This document shows, in pieces, positions 51,553-60,282 of a stretch of 64,000 nucleotides of DNA. How positions within the stretch are numbered: the first letter of the stretch is position 1; each line of letters starts with the position of its first letter. This DNA is from an uncultured Lachnospiraceae bacterium (GTDB lineage Bacteria > Bacillota > Clostridia > Lachnospirales > Lachnospiraceae), in contig CAJTUA010000008.1 in assembly GCA_910579615.1 (NCBI GenBank), positions 85,907-149,906 on the forward strand, written 5' to 3'. Under the pieces are notes generated by a model that did no database searches, was not told where the DNA came from, and worked only from the letters and a program-made list of their open reading frames with translations. The translations under genes were made by a program, and so were the position numbers.

Positions 51553-53769
51553 ATGAGAAAGAAAAAAATTGCGGCTTCGCTGATGGCACTTACACTTGCT
51601 TTCACATCGTTTGCAGGTTGCGGCGGCAAGGGCGATGATACGAACCCGACGCCGACGCCGGGCAGTACCGGAGGAAATACGGTGACAAACACACCTGCTC
51701 CGACGCAGGGCGGAACAACCGGGGAGGGAGATACCGGCAACGTGACGGATCCGGGCTCGAACGCAGCAGAGCTCACTTATGAGGCAGGTACCGTACTTCG
51801 TATGGCAACCGGTTACAACAGCAAGGATACCGGGCTTAGCTTTTCCGCGGAGGTTGCGGGCGAAGGCATCACATTAGCAGACGGCAAGACTTACAACACA
51901 GGCGATTTGAAGCCTACGTGGGTAACCGTTGAGGAGAAGCTTGGCATCAAGTTTGAGGACAAGTACCAAGGCAACAATTCCACGAAGGAATTTGAGTATT
52001 GGCAGGAGCAGCTTGACCAGGTGGATATGGTCAGCGGTACGGCTTCCCTCCTTACCGAGAATGGTACGGCAGGCCTGTTTGTAAACCTGGCAGATTATCT
52101 TGACAGCATGCCGAATTTCAAGGCATATCTGGAGCAGAACCCAATTGTCCGCCTGTCCATTACAGGTTCGACTTCCGGTGACAAGAAGGGTGCGATTTAC
52201 TTCTCGCCTTACTTCGACGGTGTAAACGACATTGAGCGTATGCCGCTGATGAGAGTTGACTGGGTTCAGAAGCTTCTTGACGGCGAGGGGGCATTCTCCG
52301 CAGCAAGCAGCGGAACGACCGCAGCTCCGGTTTATGAACCGTACATGCCGACTTCGGGCAAGATTGAAATTGATGTTGTAAAGAAGGACGCTTCCGGCAC
52401 AGAGAAGGTTACGAAGGATTATGACGCAGCGGGCAACATCATTGCGAACATGAACGCAAAGGGTGCGATGAGCGGTGTTGACGCAGTGAACATGCTCCGC
52501 GACTACATTGACAAGGCATACAATGGCTACTATGGCACGACACGTTCCGACCTGTTTGTAGGACAGAATGCAGCGTGGGATGCGGATGAACTTGTGGCGC
52601 TGCTGCGCTGCGTAGTTGCAAATGCACAGACGCTCAACGGCACGGATTCCGTACAGGGTCTTTTCTCCCGCGAGGATAACAACAATCAGCGCAGGGTTGA
52701 CGTATTCCGCTTTGCAGGCTCCCTCTTTGGTGTGCGCGGTCTTGAGTCCAGACAGGATTACCTCTATGTAGGTACCGACGGACAGCTCCATGACGCGCGT
52801 CAGGAGGCAGATACCTATGTCGCCCTTGAGAGAATGAACGCGATGGCAAAGGAAGGCCTGATTTCCAAGGCATACCTTGATGCTTCGGAGGAGAGCTCCA
52901 GCACTTACCTTGAGAATGACAACGGTTTCATGCATTACGATTACAACCAGACACAGACTGTCCTGAACGCGACGAAGCTCCAGGAGGGCGAGAAGTACAT
53001 GGCAGCGATGGTTCCGGTTGCGCGTTGGTATGACGGCACAAATACAGACGGCGTTTACATGAGATTTACCGAGTCCTGGCGTTCAGTGAAGACCGATGGC
53101 TGGGGCATTTCCGTAAAGGGTGTTGGTTCCGATACAAACAAGCTCAATGCGGCATTGAAGCTGATTGACTATGCTTACAGCCCGGAAGGCCAGATTCTGA
53201 TGTCCTACGGTCCGGATGCATTCATCAAGCAGGGTGAGACATTCAACTTCAACGGACAGGAAATGCCGGTTATTTCTGATGCGACCTATGCGGAGCTTTG
53301 GGAGAAGGCTTCCGGTAACTACACGAACTATGCCCGCAAGTATCTTGGTTCGACGTTAAGCTTTGTTAAGAGCCAGGCATTTGAGTACCAATGCACGCAC
53401 GAAGTCGGTAGGGAGGGCGCAGGCTACATTTCCAACGCAATCGGTCTTGGCACAATCAAGCATCCGGAACTTGCGCTTATGGACAATGCATGGTATACCT
53501 CCGTTCCGACCGTCCTTCCGAACACCAAGGTTGAGAACGACATGATTTCCGGCTTTACGGAACTTGGTTCCAAGGGCAGATTCGGTCAGAACAAGGATGG
53601 CCAGAACCTCTTTGTTGACATTATCTGCGGCGGCTACTCCGGCGAGGGTACTTCCTCCGCGGCAGAGACGGTTGCTACCGTTACGGGTACATGGAGCGGC
53701 CAGCAGTACCTTACCCTTAAGAACGGGGCATGGCAGAAGCTTGTAGGTTACTACAATGAAATGAATTAA
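51553..53769 (+). CDS. Large sugar-binding lipoprotein of the ABC importer
   Basis: AAAAGGAGG precedes the start. The 738-aa protein has a lipoprotein signal (FTSFAGCGGK) and a Thr/Pro/Gly-rich linker (residues ~28-70), then a two-lobed binding protein of the LplA/family 1 kind (GWGISVKGVGSDTNKLNAALKLIDYAYSPEGQILMSYG). It is longer than usual LplA (~500 aa). Codon use is biased to C-ending codons more than in the neighbours, in keeping with high expression. It captures oligosaccharides outside the membrane. Confidence 0.9.
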   Translation: MRKKKIAASLMALTLAFTSFAGCGGKGDDTNPTPTPGSTGGNTVTNTPAPTQGGTTGEGDTGNVTDPGSNAAELTYEAGTVLRMATGYNSKDTGLSFSAEVAGEGITLADGKTYNTGDLKPTWVTVEEKLGIKFEDKYQGNNSTKEFEYWQEQLDQVDMVSGTASLLTENGTAGLFVNLADYLDSMPNFKAYLEQNPIVRLSITGSTSGDKKGAIYFSPYFDGVNDIERMPLMRVDWVQKLLDGEGAFSAASSGTTAAPVYEPYMPTSGKIEIDVVKKDASGTEKVTKDYDAAGNIIANMNAKGAMSGVDAVNMLRDYIDKAYNGYYGTTRSDLFVGQNAAWDADELVALLRCVVANAQTLNGTDSVQGLFSREDNNNQRRVDVFRFAGSLFGVRGLESRQDYLYVGTDGQLHDARQEADTYVALERMNAMAKEGLISKAYLDASEESSSTYLENDNGFMHYDYNQTQTVLNATKLQEGEKYMAAMVPVARWYDGTNTDGVYMRFTESWRSVKTDGWGISVKGVGSDTNKLNAALKLIDYAYSPEGQILMSYGPDAFIKQGETFNFNGQEMPVISDATYAELWEKASGNYTNYARKYLGSTLSFVKSQAFEYQCTHEVGREGAGYISNAIGLGTIKHPELALMDNAWYTSVPTVLPNTKVENDMISGFTELGSKGRFGQNKDGQNLFVDIICGGYSGEGTSSAAETVATVTGTWSGQQYLTLKNGAWQKLVGYYNEMN

Positions 53770-53821
53770 GCAACTCTGTCAGGCGGATATTCCTGAACAG
53801 ATAAACTATCCAACCGCAGCG

Positions 53822-53858
53822 CCGCGCAAAACCGCCCTGTGAGACGGGTTTTGCGCGG
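53822..53858 (+). repeat. Intergenic hairpin, 12-bp perfect stem
   Basis: CCGCGCAAAACC 53822-53833 pairs with GGTTTTGCGCGG 53847-53858; no T-run. A second short hairpin GGGAGG-AAA-CCTCCC follows near 53889. It lies just after the binding-protein gene, where a stable stem usually protects the abundant upstream mRNA. Confidence 0.6.
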
Positions 53859-53929
53859 TGCTGTATAATTCCGCATTATGTTAAGAGAGGGAGGAAACCT
53901 CCCCCTTCCGACATAAAGGAGGAGCTTTT

Positions 53930-54520
53930 ATGTATAAAAAGCAACTGACTTTTCAGCGAATCATATGTATGGTGATGCTCTGTGCAGTGGCCATTGTATT
54001 TGTTTATTCCTTAGGGCTTATGACCGACCTTTACGATAGTCTGTATTCCACCATGATGGACCCGGATGATTACACGCAGACAACCGTAACGGGGTCAATC
54101 ATCTATTACGATATGCAGCAGTTTAACAGTGACCTGACAAAAGCTTCGATTGGGCTGATTCTGGTTACTTTGGTATTGTTTTTGACGAATACGCATACCC
54201 GCAGGAAATACTATATCGGGAATTTTATCTCGGTGGGGCTTTCTACGGTGTGCAATGTTGCGATATCCGTTTGGGCGCTGTCGGAGATTTCTTCTTACAG
54301 GGCGCAGTATAAACAGATTGATTTTGAACAGCTAAAAGCCCATTCGGAACTGTGGAAGACATATTATACGGATTCTACATTTTGGTTTGATGCCAGTTAT
54401 GTTGTATTTGGGATTCTTCTGGCTGGCACGGTACTGCTGATTGCAAATTTGATTTTGAAACTAATCATGATGAAAGAAGAGAAGCGTCTTATTGGAAGCA
54501 GAAAGGAAGTGGGAGCATGA
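53930..54520 (+). CDS. Unknown four-segment membrane protein
   Basis: AAAGGAGGAGC precedes the start. The 196-aa protein has segments near residues 10-30, 70-90, 98-118 and 155-180 (FGILLAGTVLLIANLIL), with ~35 residues outside after the first. It overlaps the next gene by four bases. It lies in the sugar import operon. No family recognised. Confidence 0.65.
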   Translation: MYKKQLTFQRIICMVMLCAVAIVFVYSLGLMTDLYDSLYSTMMDPDDYTQTTVTGSIIYYDMQQFNSDLTKASIGLILVTLVLFLTNTHTRRKYYIGNFISVGLSTVCNVAISVWALSEISSYRAQYKQIDFEQLKAHSELWKTYYTDSTFWFDASYVVFGILLAGTVLLIANLILKLIMMKEEKRLIGSRKEVGA

Positions 54521-55020
54521 TGACGAACAATGATGCCCTCATGAAGAAGGATCGCCTGCGTTACACAAAAAACAAGCTTTCCGCAAATTTAACGCTGCTC
54601 GCAATCGTCTTTAACGCGCTTTACTTTGTCAGTGTATATAAATCCGATGTCGGCTCATATTACTATAAGCTGATTATAGGAATTTCCGTCGTTTACAATC
54701 TGCTTTTCATGCTTTTTGCATTCCTCTCTTCCGAGGGGGTGAAAAGCTACAAGCTTGCCTATTCGTTTGTGTTGGTTGCTTTGGGGGCGGGACAGATTAT
54801 CCGCATCTTCATTTTGCCGCTTAAGGCAAGGACGGACACCATTACGATGAGCGGCGAGGAACAGATTGTGATGGGAAACGGGCAGTTTACGCGTGTTTGC
54901 ATTTATCTGATTGCATCTGCGGCGCTCTGTATTGCGGCGGGGGTCATCGCGTTCCTGAAAACCCGCACGCTCGCGGTTTATCAGGCGGAGCTTGAGAAAA
55001 GTAAGGGGAGCAGGTCATGA
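54517..55020 (+). CDS. Unknown four-segment membrane protein
   Basis: ATGA overlaps link this gene to both neighbours (54517 and 55017). The 167-aa product has four hydrophobic segments (ANLTLLAIVFNALYFVSVY; LIIGISVVYNLLFMLFAFL; AYSFVLVALGAGQIIRIFIL; VCIYLIASAALCIAAGVIAFL). The tight coupling to the ATPase gene suggests that it belongs to the transport complex. No family recognised. Confidence 0.65.
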   Translation: MMTNNDALMKKDRLRYTKNKLSANLTLLAIVFNALYFVSVYKSDVGSYYYKLIIGISVVYNLLFMLFAFLSSEGVKSYKLAYSFVLVALGAGQIIRIFILPLKARTDTITMSGEEQIVMGNGQFTRVCIYLIASAALCIAAGVIAFLKTRTLAVYQAELEKSKGSRS

Positions 55021-56081
55021 GTAATCTAAAACTACAGCATCTCGAAAAAATATATGATAATAAGGTGCAGGCGGTATATGATTTTAACCTTGATGTAAAA
55101 GATGGCGAGCTGATTGTCTTAGTCGGGCCTTCCGGCTGTGGGAAATCAACAACGCTGCGTATGGTGGCAGGGCTTGAGGATATTTCTTCAGGAAGCCTTA
55201 TCATCGATGGCAAGGATGTTACTTCCATGCCGCCCAAGGATCGCGATATCGCGATGGTGTTCCAGAACTATGCGCTTTACGGGCATATGACAATTTATGA
55301 GAATATGGCATTTTCCCTGATGTTGCGCAAGGAGAACAAAAACGAAATCCACCAGAAGGTTCTGGCGGCAGCGGAGATTTTAGGGCTTAGCGACCAGTTA
55401 AACAAAAAGCCGAACCAGCTTTCCGGCGGCCAGCGCCAGAGAGTGGCGATGGGACGCGCAATTGTGCGTACCCCGAAGATTTTCCTTTTCGATGAGCCGT
55501 TATCCAATCTGGATGCAAAGCTGCGTGGTTCTACGAGGCGCGAGATTTTGCTCCTGCATAAGCGCCTGAAGGCGACGATGCTCTATGTAACGCATGACCA
55601 GACGGAAGCGCTTACGCTTGCGGACCGGATTGTCTGCATGTCGATGGGTCATGTCCAACAGATTGGAACGCCGCTTGAGCTGTATGATAATCCTGCAAAC
55701 CTTTTTGTGGCAGGCTTTATCGGGCTTCCGCCGATGAATTTCTTTGATGTCGTGATAAAGGAAGGCGTGGCGGTATGCGAGGATTTCAGTTTTGAACTCA
55801 CACCGGAGGAAAGAAAAGCCCTTTTGGGTCATGAGGGCAGGACGGTGACACTCGGTGTCCGCCCGGAGGATGTATCCGAAGGCGGGAACATCGGCCTTAC
55901 CGTATTTTCAAACCAGAATCTTGGACAGGCGACTTTGGTAAATGGTACCATGAAGAAACACAAGATAACCTGTAAATTCCGCGGCTGGTCGAACTACAAA
56001 CTCGGTGACCTGGTAAAAATCTCCTTCGGCAGAAAGCATTTCTTTGACAAGAAAACGACCGAAGCGATTCGGTTAAGATAA
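55017..56081 (+). CDS. Sugar ABC importer ATPase (UgpC/MsmK type)
   Basis: The 354-aa protein has Walker A GPSGCGKSTTLRM, signature LSGGQRQRVAMGRAI, Walker B IFLFDEPLSNLDAKLR and H-loop THDQTEAL, then a C-terminal TOBE-like regulatory domain (residues ~240-354). It provides ATP hydrolysis for CUT1 permeases. Its gene starts inside the stop of the previous membrane protein gene. Confidence 0.95.
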   Translation: MSNLKLQHLEKIYDNKVQAVYDFNLDVKDGELIVLVGPSGCGKSTTLRMVAGLEDISSGSLIIDGKDVTSMPPKDRDIAMVFQNYALYGHMTIYENMAFSLMLRKENKNEIHQKVLAAAEILGLSDQLNKKPNQLSGGQRQRVAMGRAIVRTPKIFLFDEPLSNLDAKLRGSTRREILLLHKRLKATMLYVTHDQTEALTLADRIVCMSMGHVQQIGTPLELYDNPANLFVAGFIGLPPMNFFDVVIKEGVAVCEDFSFELTPEERKALLGHEGRTVTLGVRPEDVSEGGNIGLTVFSNQNLGQATLVNGTMKKHKITCKFRGWSNYKLGDLVKISFGRKHFFDKKTTEAIRLR

Positions 56082-56095
56082 GGAGGATGAAGCAG

Positions 56096-56710
56096 ATGGA
56101 ACAAAAAAAAGCATCCTCGAAACCGAGGTTGGGAATAAAAGGATTTCTCCGCAAGCTGAGGCTGGGAATCAAGGAATTTGTCCGCAAGTTTTTCGTTTCC
56201 CTGAAACGCAGCCCACAGAATATTCCGCTTGTGGCGCTGGTGGCGGCGTTCCTTATTTATTCGCTGAATCTCACATCGATAGCGAATACCACAGCAAAGA
56301 TAAATTCTCCGAATATGGGGCAGTGTGAATTTGCGGCAATGCTGTTTTCCATACTTGCCTTTGTCTGTTTCATACGGGCTTTTCCGAAACGGCAAAAGCC
56401 GCTGAAAGCAATGCTGGGGCTCCTTTACCTGATGTTTGGCATCATGATATTTGCGGACTGTGTTTATATCAGGAGGATTAACCGTGCATTAATCCGTGAG
56501 CTAAACCCGATTGTGATTGCGCCGGACACGGCGTACATCTCGACGGCAAAAAATATTGTGACGGTACATATCGTATGCATTGCCATCTGTGCAGTGCTGC
56601 TTCTTGCCCTGCCTGTTTACGCAAAACTCTTAAAGAAGATTAATACTTCGATTGAGGTTGAGGGCAACGGCGAGATGGATGTGATTGATATTTCGGATGA
56701 AGATGAATGA
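56096..56710 (+). CDS. Unknown membrane protein with basic N-terminus
   Basis: ATG 56096 is chosen for AAGGAGG eight bases upstream; 204 aa. The first 45 residues are strongly basic (KPRLGIKGFLRKLRLGIKEFVRKFF, with a repeated LGIK unit), then four hydrophobic segments, then an acidic tail (EVEGNGEMDVIDISDEDE). It follows the ATPase gene closely. No family recognised. Confidence 0.6.
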   Translation: MEQKKASSKPRLGIKGFLRKLRLGIKEFVRKFFVSLKRSPQNIPLVALVAAFLIYSLNLTSIANTTAKINSPNMGQCEFAAMLFSILAFVCFIRAFPKRQKPLKAMLGLLYLMFGIMIFADCVYIRRINRALIRELNPIVIAPDTAYISTAKNIVTVHIVCIAICAVLLLALPVYAKLLKKINTSIEVEGNGEMDVIDISDEDE

Positions 56711-56717
56711 TTTTAAA

Positions 56718-56766
56718 TGACAGAAAGCAGCGTTGCCCCGTAGAAGGCTTTTGCTGCTTTCTGTCA
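56718..56766 (+). repeat. Intergenic hairpin, 14-bp perfect stem
   Basis: TGACAGAAAGCAGC 56718-56731 pairs with GCTGCTTTCTGTCA 56753-56766, loop 21 nt, no T-run. Third such stem of the operon. Confidence 0.6.
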
Positions 56767-56782
56767 AATACGGGGAAATATT

Positions 56783-57433
56783 ATGGCAAAGAAAGCAAAA
56801 AAGCAGCAGAAAGAAAAACAGGCGGCAGAGAATTATTATGACCTTAAGGTGGAGGCGGTGGACCGGCTTGTCAATGCAAAATCCGCGCCGAAGGTTTCCG
56901 AGAAGGAAATCCGCAAATACACCTCCAGGGGTAAATTCCATATTCCCTCGTGGCTGAAAATCCTCTTTGTCAAATTCTGGTTCAGCGGTGCAATCTGCTA
57001 CTTCTTCCTCTGGGGGATGGGGCTGTACCTTGCGGGGCTTGATTTGATGGTCGTCCTCGCAATTGCACTCGGAGTGTCTACGGATTTGATGGTGAACCAT
57101 CTTCTGCACTCGTTTGAACCAGAAAAGGGCGAGTACGACAAATGGATGATGATTCCGTTCCGCAGATTCTGGACGATTTTCCTCAATGTGATTTACGCAG
57201 GGGTATTGCTGTACTGCGTCATTCAGATATATGCCATCATCAATACCATTCTGGTCGGTGATGTGAATGAGGCGGAAACCGTCGCGTTGGGGGTTGAGCC
57301 GCTTTTGTTCGGGATTTTTTACATGGCAATGGACATGCTGTTTGTTACGATAAAAAATACACTGGTGAAGATTTTCCGCGAGGCGAACGAAAAAGTAAAC
57401 GGAACAAGCCAGAAGGATGGAAAGAAGATTTAA
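56783..57433 (+). CDS. Unknown membrane protein, Lys-rich N-terminus
   Basis: The 216-aa protein starts MAKKAKKQQKEKQAAENYYD, a basic cytoplasmic region of ~55 residues, then four hydrophobic segments (FWFSGAICYFFLWGMGLYLAGLDLMVVLAIALGV; FLNVIYAGVLLYCVIQIYAII; LLFGIFYMAMDMLF). The gene directly precedes the GH28 gene. No family recognised. Confidence 0.6.
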   Translation: MAKKAKKQQKEKQAAENYYDLKVEAVDRLVNAKSAPKVSEKEIRKYTSRGKFHIPSWLKILFVKFWFSGAICYFFLWGMGLYLAGLDLMVVLAIALGVSTDLMVNHLLHSFEPEKGEYDKWMMIPFRRFWTIFLNVIYAGVLLYCVIQIYAIINTILVGDVNEAETVALGVEPLLFGIFYMAMDMLFVTIKNTLVKIFREANEKVNGTSQKDGKKI

Positions 57434-57446
57434 GGGGGATATTACG

Positions 57447-58988
57447 ATGATGAACCAACTATATATCGGGTCGGTTTCCGCATGTTTTGAGCTGGAAAAC
57501 ACTTCCCCGTACTACAGTGAAGAAGAGTACAGCGTGGCACTGGACGGACAGTTCCTCTTCACCGCGAAAACCAACGTCTTTTCTTTGTTTTCGCTGAAAC
57601 CGGGCAGGGAATACCTGCTTGAAGTGAGTGGGCAGGAGCCTGTGAAGTTTACAACAGCCACGGAAACCTGTGCGGTAAATGTCAGGGATTTCGGCGCGGC
57701 CGGGGATGGGGTTCATGATGATACCGTGAACATCCAGACAGCGGTAAATTGTCTGCCGCAGGGCGCACGGCTGTTTTTCCCGGACGGGATATACAGCACG
57801 GGCTCCATCAACTTAAAGAGCCACATAACAATCGAGCTCTCCGAAAACGCAGTGCTGCTTGGCACGGAGGATGAGGGACATTATCCGGTCATTCCGGGCG
57901 AGATTCGCGATATGGAAAGCGGGGAGATGCTCCCCTTTGGCACATGGGAGGGCAATGCCGTCCCGATGCACCAGGCGCTCTTGTTCGCGGAGTACGCTGA
58001 GGATATCCGGATTGTCGGGAAGGGCACTGTGGATGGGAATGCCCAGAATGCCTCCTGGTGGGTAAATGTGAAAGAACGCACCATCGGCAGACCGAGACTG
58101 GTTTTCTTCAACCGCTGCAAGGACATTACAGTTCACGGGATTACAGCGCAAAATGCCGCTTCGTGGCAGTTTCACCCTTATTTTTCCGAGCGTCTTGACT
58201 TCCTTGATGTTGCGGTCAACGCGCCGAAGGACAGCCCGAACACGGATGCCCTTGACCCGGAAGCGTGCGACATCGTGAACATTATCGGCTGCCGTTTCAG
58301 TGTTGGTGATGACTGCATCGCCATCAAATCGGGAAAAATCGAGATTGGGAAAAAATATAAAACTCCGGCGAACCACCATACCATCCGCAACTGCATCATG
58401 CAGTTCGGGCATGGTGCAGTGACGCTCGGCAGCGAGATGGCAGGCGGGGTGAAGAACCTTACCGTAAACCGCTGCATTTTCAACCACACCGACCGCGGAC
58501 TGCGAATCAAGACCCGCCGCGGCAGGGGGAAGGATGCCGTGATTGACGGGGTACTATTTGAAAATATCAAAATGGACGGGGTATTGACACCAATTGTCAT
58601 CAATATGTGGTATAATTGCTGTGACCCGGACCGTTTCAGCGAATATGTCTGGTCGCGCGAGGAGCTTTTGGTGGACGAGCGCACGCCGTACCTTGGAAAA
58701 TTTACGTTCCGCAATATGGAATGCGAGAATTGCCAGGTTGCCGCCTGCTACTGTGACGGTTTGCCGGAACAGCCGATTGACGAGATTACAGTGGAAAATA
58801 TCAGATTCACCTACGACCCGGACGCGAAGCCAGGTATTCCGGCGATGCGCAACCACGCAGAAAAAATGTGCCGTGCGGGGATGTATTTTGATAATGTGAA
58901 AAAGCTCACGGTAAGGAATGTAGATATTTCAGGCAACGACGGCGATGCGCTGTTGGCATACCATGTAGGGACATTGGTGCAGGAATGA
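57447..58988 (+). CDS. GH28 polygalacturonase, cytoplasmic type
   Basis: ATG 57447 follows AAGGGGG; 513 aa, no signal peptide. After an ~80-residue FN3-like N-terminus the beta-helix begins NVRDFGAAGDGVHDDTVNIQ. GH28 motifs are NTDALD (near 265), GDDCIAIKSG (near 288), GHGAVTLGSE (near 321) and RIKTRRGRG (near 353). These are the catalytic Asp trio, His and Arg-Lys. The long N-terminal extension fits exo-acting enzymes that release galacturonate from short oligomers. Confidence 0.9.
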   Translation: MMNQLYIGSVSACFELENTSPYYSEEEYSVALDGQFLFTAKTNVFSLFSLKPGREYLLEVSGQEPVKFTTATETCAVNVRDFGAAGDGVHDDTVNIQTAVNCLPQGARLFFPDGIYSTGSINLKSHITIELSENAVLLGTEDEGHYPVIPGEIRDMESGEMLPFGTWEGNAVPMHQALLFAEYAEDIRIVGKGTVDGNAQNASWWVNVKERTIGRPRLVFFNRCKDITVHGITAQNAASWQFHPYFSERLDFLDVAVNAPKDSPNTDALDPEACDIVNIIGCRFSVGDDCIAIKSGKIEIGKKYKTPANHHTIRNCIMQFGHGAVTLGSEMAGGVKNLTVNRCIFNHTDRGLRIKTRRGRGKDAVIDGVLFENIKMDGVLTPIVINMWYNCCDPDRFSEYVWSREELLVDERTPYLGKFTFRNMECENCQVAACYCDGLPEQPIDEITVENIRFTYDPDAKPGIPAMRNHAEKMCRAGMYFDNVKKLTVRNVDISGNDGDALLAYHVGTLVQE

Positions 58989-59043
58989 CAGCAAAATCCT
59001 GCACATGGTTTTAAGGCAGGACGGGCAGACAGGGAGGATGGCA

Positions 59044-60198
59044 ATGGACGCACAAAATAATAATTACGCGAAAATAGACAACTATATCGAGAGGCTTTTG
59101 CAGGGCTCCACGCCCGACGCGCCACTCTGGAACATTGAGAGCATCCGCGGGGGCAAAACGCCGCACTGGAACTATATTGACGGCTGTATGATTACGGCGC
59201 TGCTGTGCGCAAATGAAATCACCGGCGAGGAAAAGTACGTTGATTTTGCGGAAAAATTTATTGATTACTATGTTTTTGAAGATGGTTCCATCCGTGGCTA
59301 CACACTCGAAAATTACAATCTCGATGACGTAAATGAAGGCAGGGTTTTATTCGACCTCTACAAAAAAACGGGCAAGGAAAAATATAAAAGGGCGATTTTC
59401 CAGCTCTACGAACAGCTGCACAACCAACCGAGAACAAAAACCGGGAATTTCTGGCACAAGGCGATTTATCCGAACCAGATATGGCTTGACGGTCTGTACA
59501 TGGCACAGGTTTTCTATGTGCGTTTCCAGAAAGAATTCATGGATGGGGATTATTCCGACACGCTTTCCCAGTTTTGCAATGTCCGGAAATATATGTTTGA
59601 CGAGCAGAAGAAGCTGTATTATCATGGAATCGACTGCTCCAAAAAAGCATTTTGGGCGGATAAAGAGACGGGGTGTTCCGGGAATTTCTGGCTGCGGGCA
59701 ATCGGGTGGTTCAGTGTTGCGCTCATTGACATCATTGACTATGTGGACGATGAAAATACAAAAAATGAGCTCTGTGGAATTTTCCGCGAGGCGATGGAAG
59801 GGATTTTGCAGTATGCCGACGTGCAGACAGGCATGTTTTATCAGGTGGTGGACTGCGCGGGGAAGGAAGGAAATTATCTTGAGACGAGCGGGAGCAGCAT
59901 GATTGCCTATGCAATGATGAAAGGTGCAAGGCTTGGGGTACTCGATAAAAAATATGCCGAAGCAGGAAAAAAAGCATTTGACGGCATCTGTGAAAAATAT
60001 CTTACAATTAATGGGGACGGGGAATTGAACCTGGGCGGCATCTGCCTTGTGGCAGGGCTTGGACCGGAAAAAAACCGCCGCCGCGACGGGAGCTACGCGT
60101 ACTATATATCCGAGCCGGTTGTGGAAAACGACGCGAAGGGTGTTGCGCCATTTGTGCTGTGCTATATGGAAGTAAAGCGCAACGGGCTGTGGGCGTGA
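59044..60198 (+). CDS. GH105 unsaturated uronyl hydrolase (YteR/YesR type)
   Basis: AGGGAGG precedes ATG 59044; 384 aa, no signal peptide. The (alpha/alpha)6 barrel shows GRVLFDLYKKTGKEKY, KAIYPNQIWLDGLYMAQVFYVRF (catalytic Asp in WLDGLYM) and SGNFWLRAIGWFSVALIDI. GH105 removes the 4,5-unsaturated galacturonate end left by pectate or rhamnogalacturonan lyases, giving a precursor of DKI/KDG. Confidence 0.9.
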   Translation: MDAQNNNYAKIDNYIERLLQGSTPDAPLWNIESIRGGKTPHWNYIDGCMITALLCANEITGEEKYVDFAEKFIDYYVFEDGSIRGYTLENYNLDDVNEGRVLFDLYKKTGKEKYKRAIFQLYEQLHNQPRTKTGNFWHKAIYPNQIWLDGLYMAQVFYVRFQKEFMDGDYSDTLSQFCNVRKYMFDEQKKLYYHGIDCSKKAFWADKETGCSGNFWLRAIGWFSVALIDIIDYVDDENTKNELCGIFREAMEGILQYADVQTGMFYQVVDCAGKEGNYLETSGSSMIAYAMMKGARLGVLDKKYAEAGKKAFDGICEKYLTINGDGELNLGGICLVAGLGPEKNRRRDGSYAYYISEPVVENDAKGVAPFVLCYMEVKRNGLWA

Positions 60199-60282
60199 AA
60201 GGGGCGGAAGACCTGCAAAGCGCCCGGATGTCTGGAAATATAAGGACATTCCGGAAGTCTTGAAAGGAGGATTGAGTTTGCA

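Noticed and set aside
51874..52935. 353-codon minus-strand frame inside the solute-binding protein gene.
   Set aside because: The biased codon use of the plus gene leaves antisense frames open; no start signal or motif is present.
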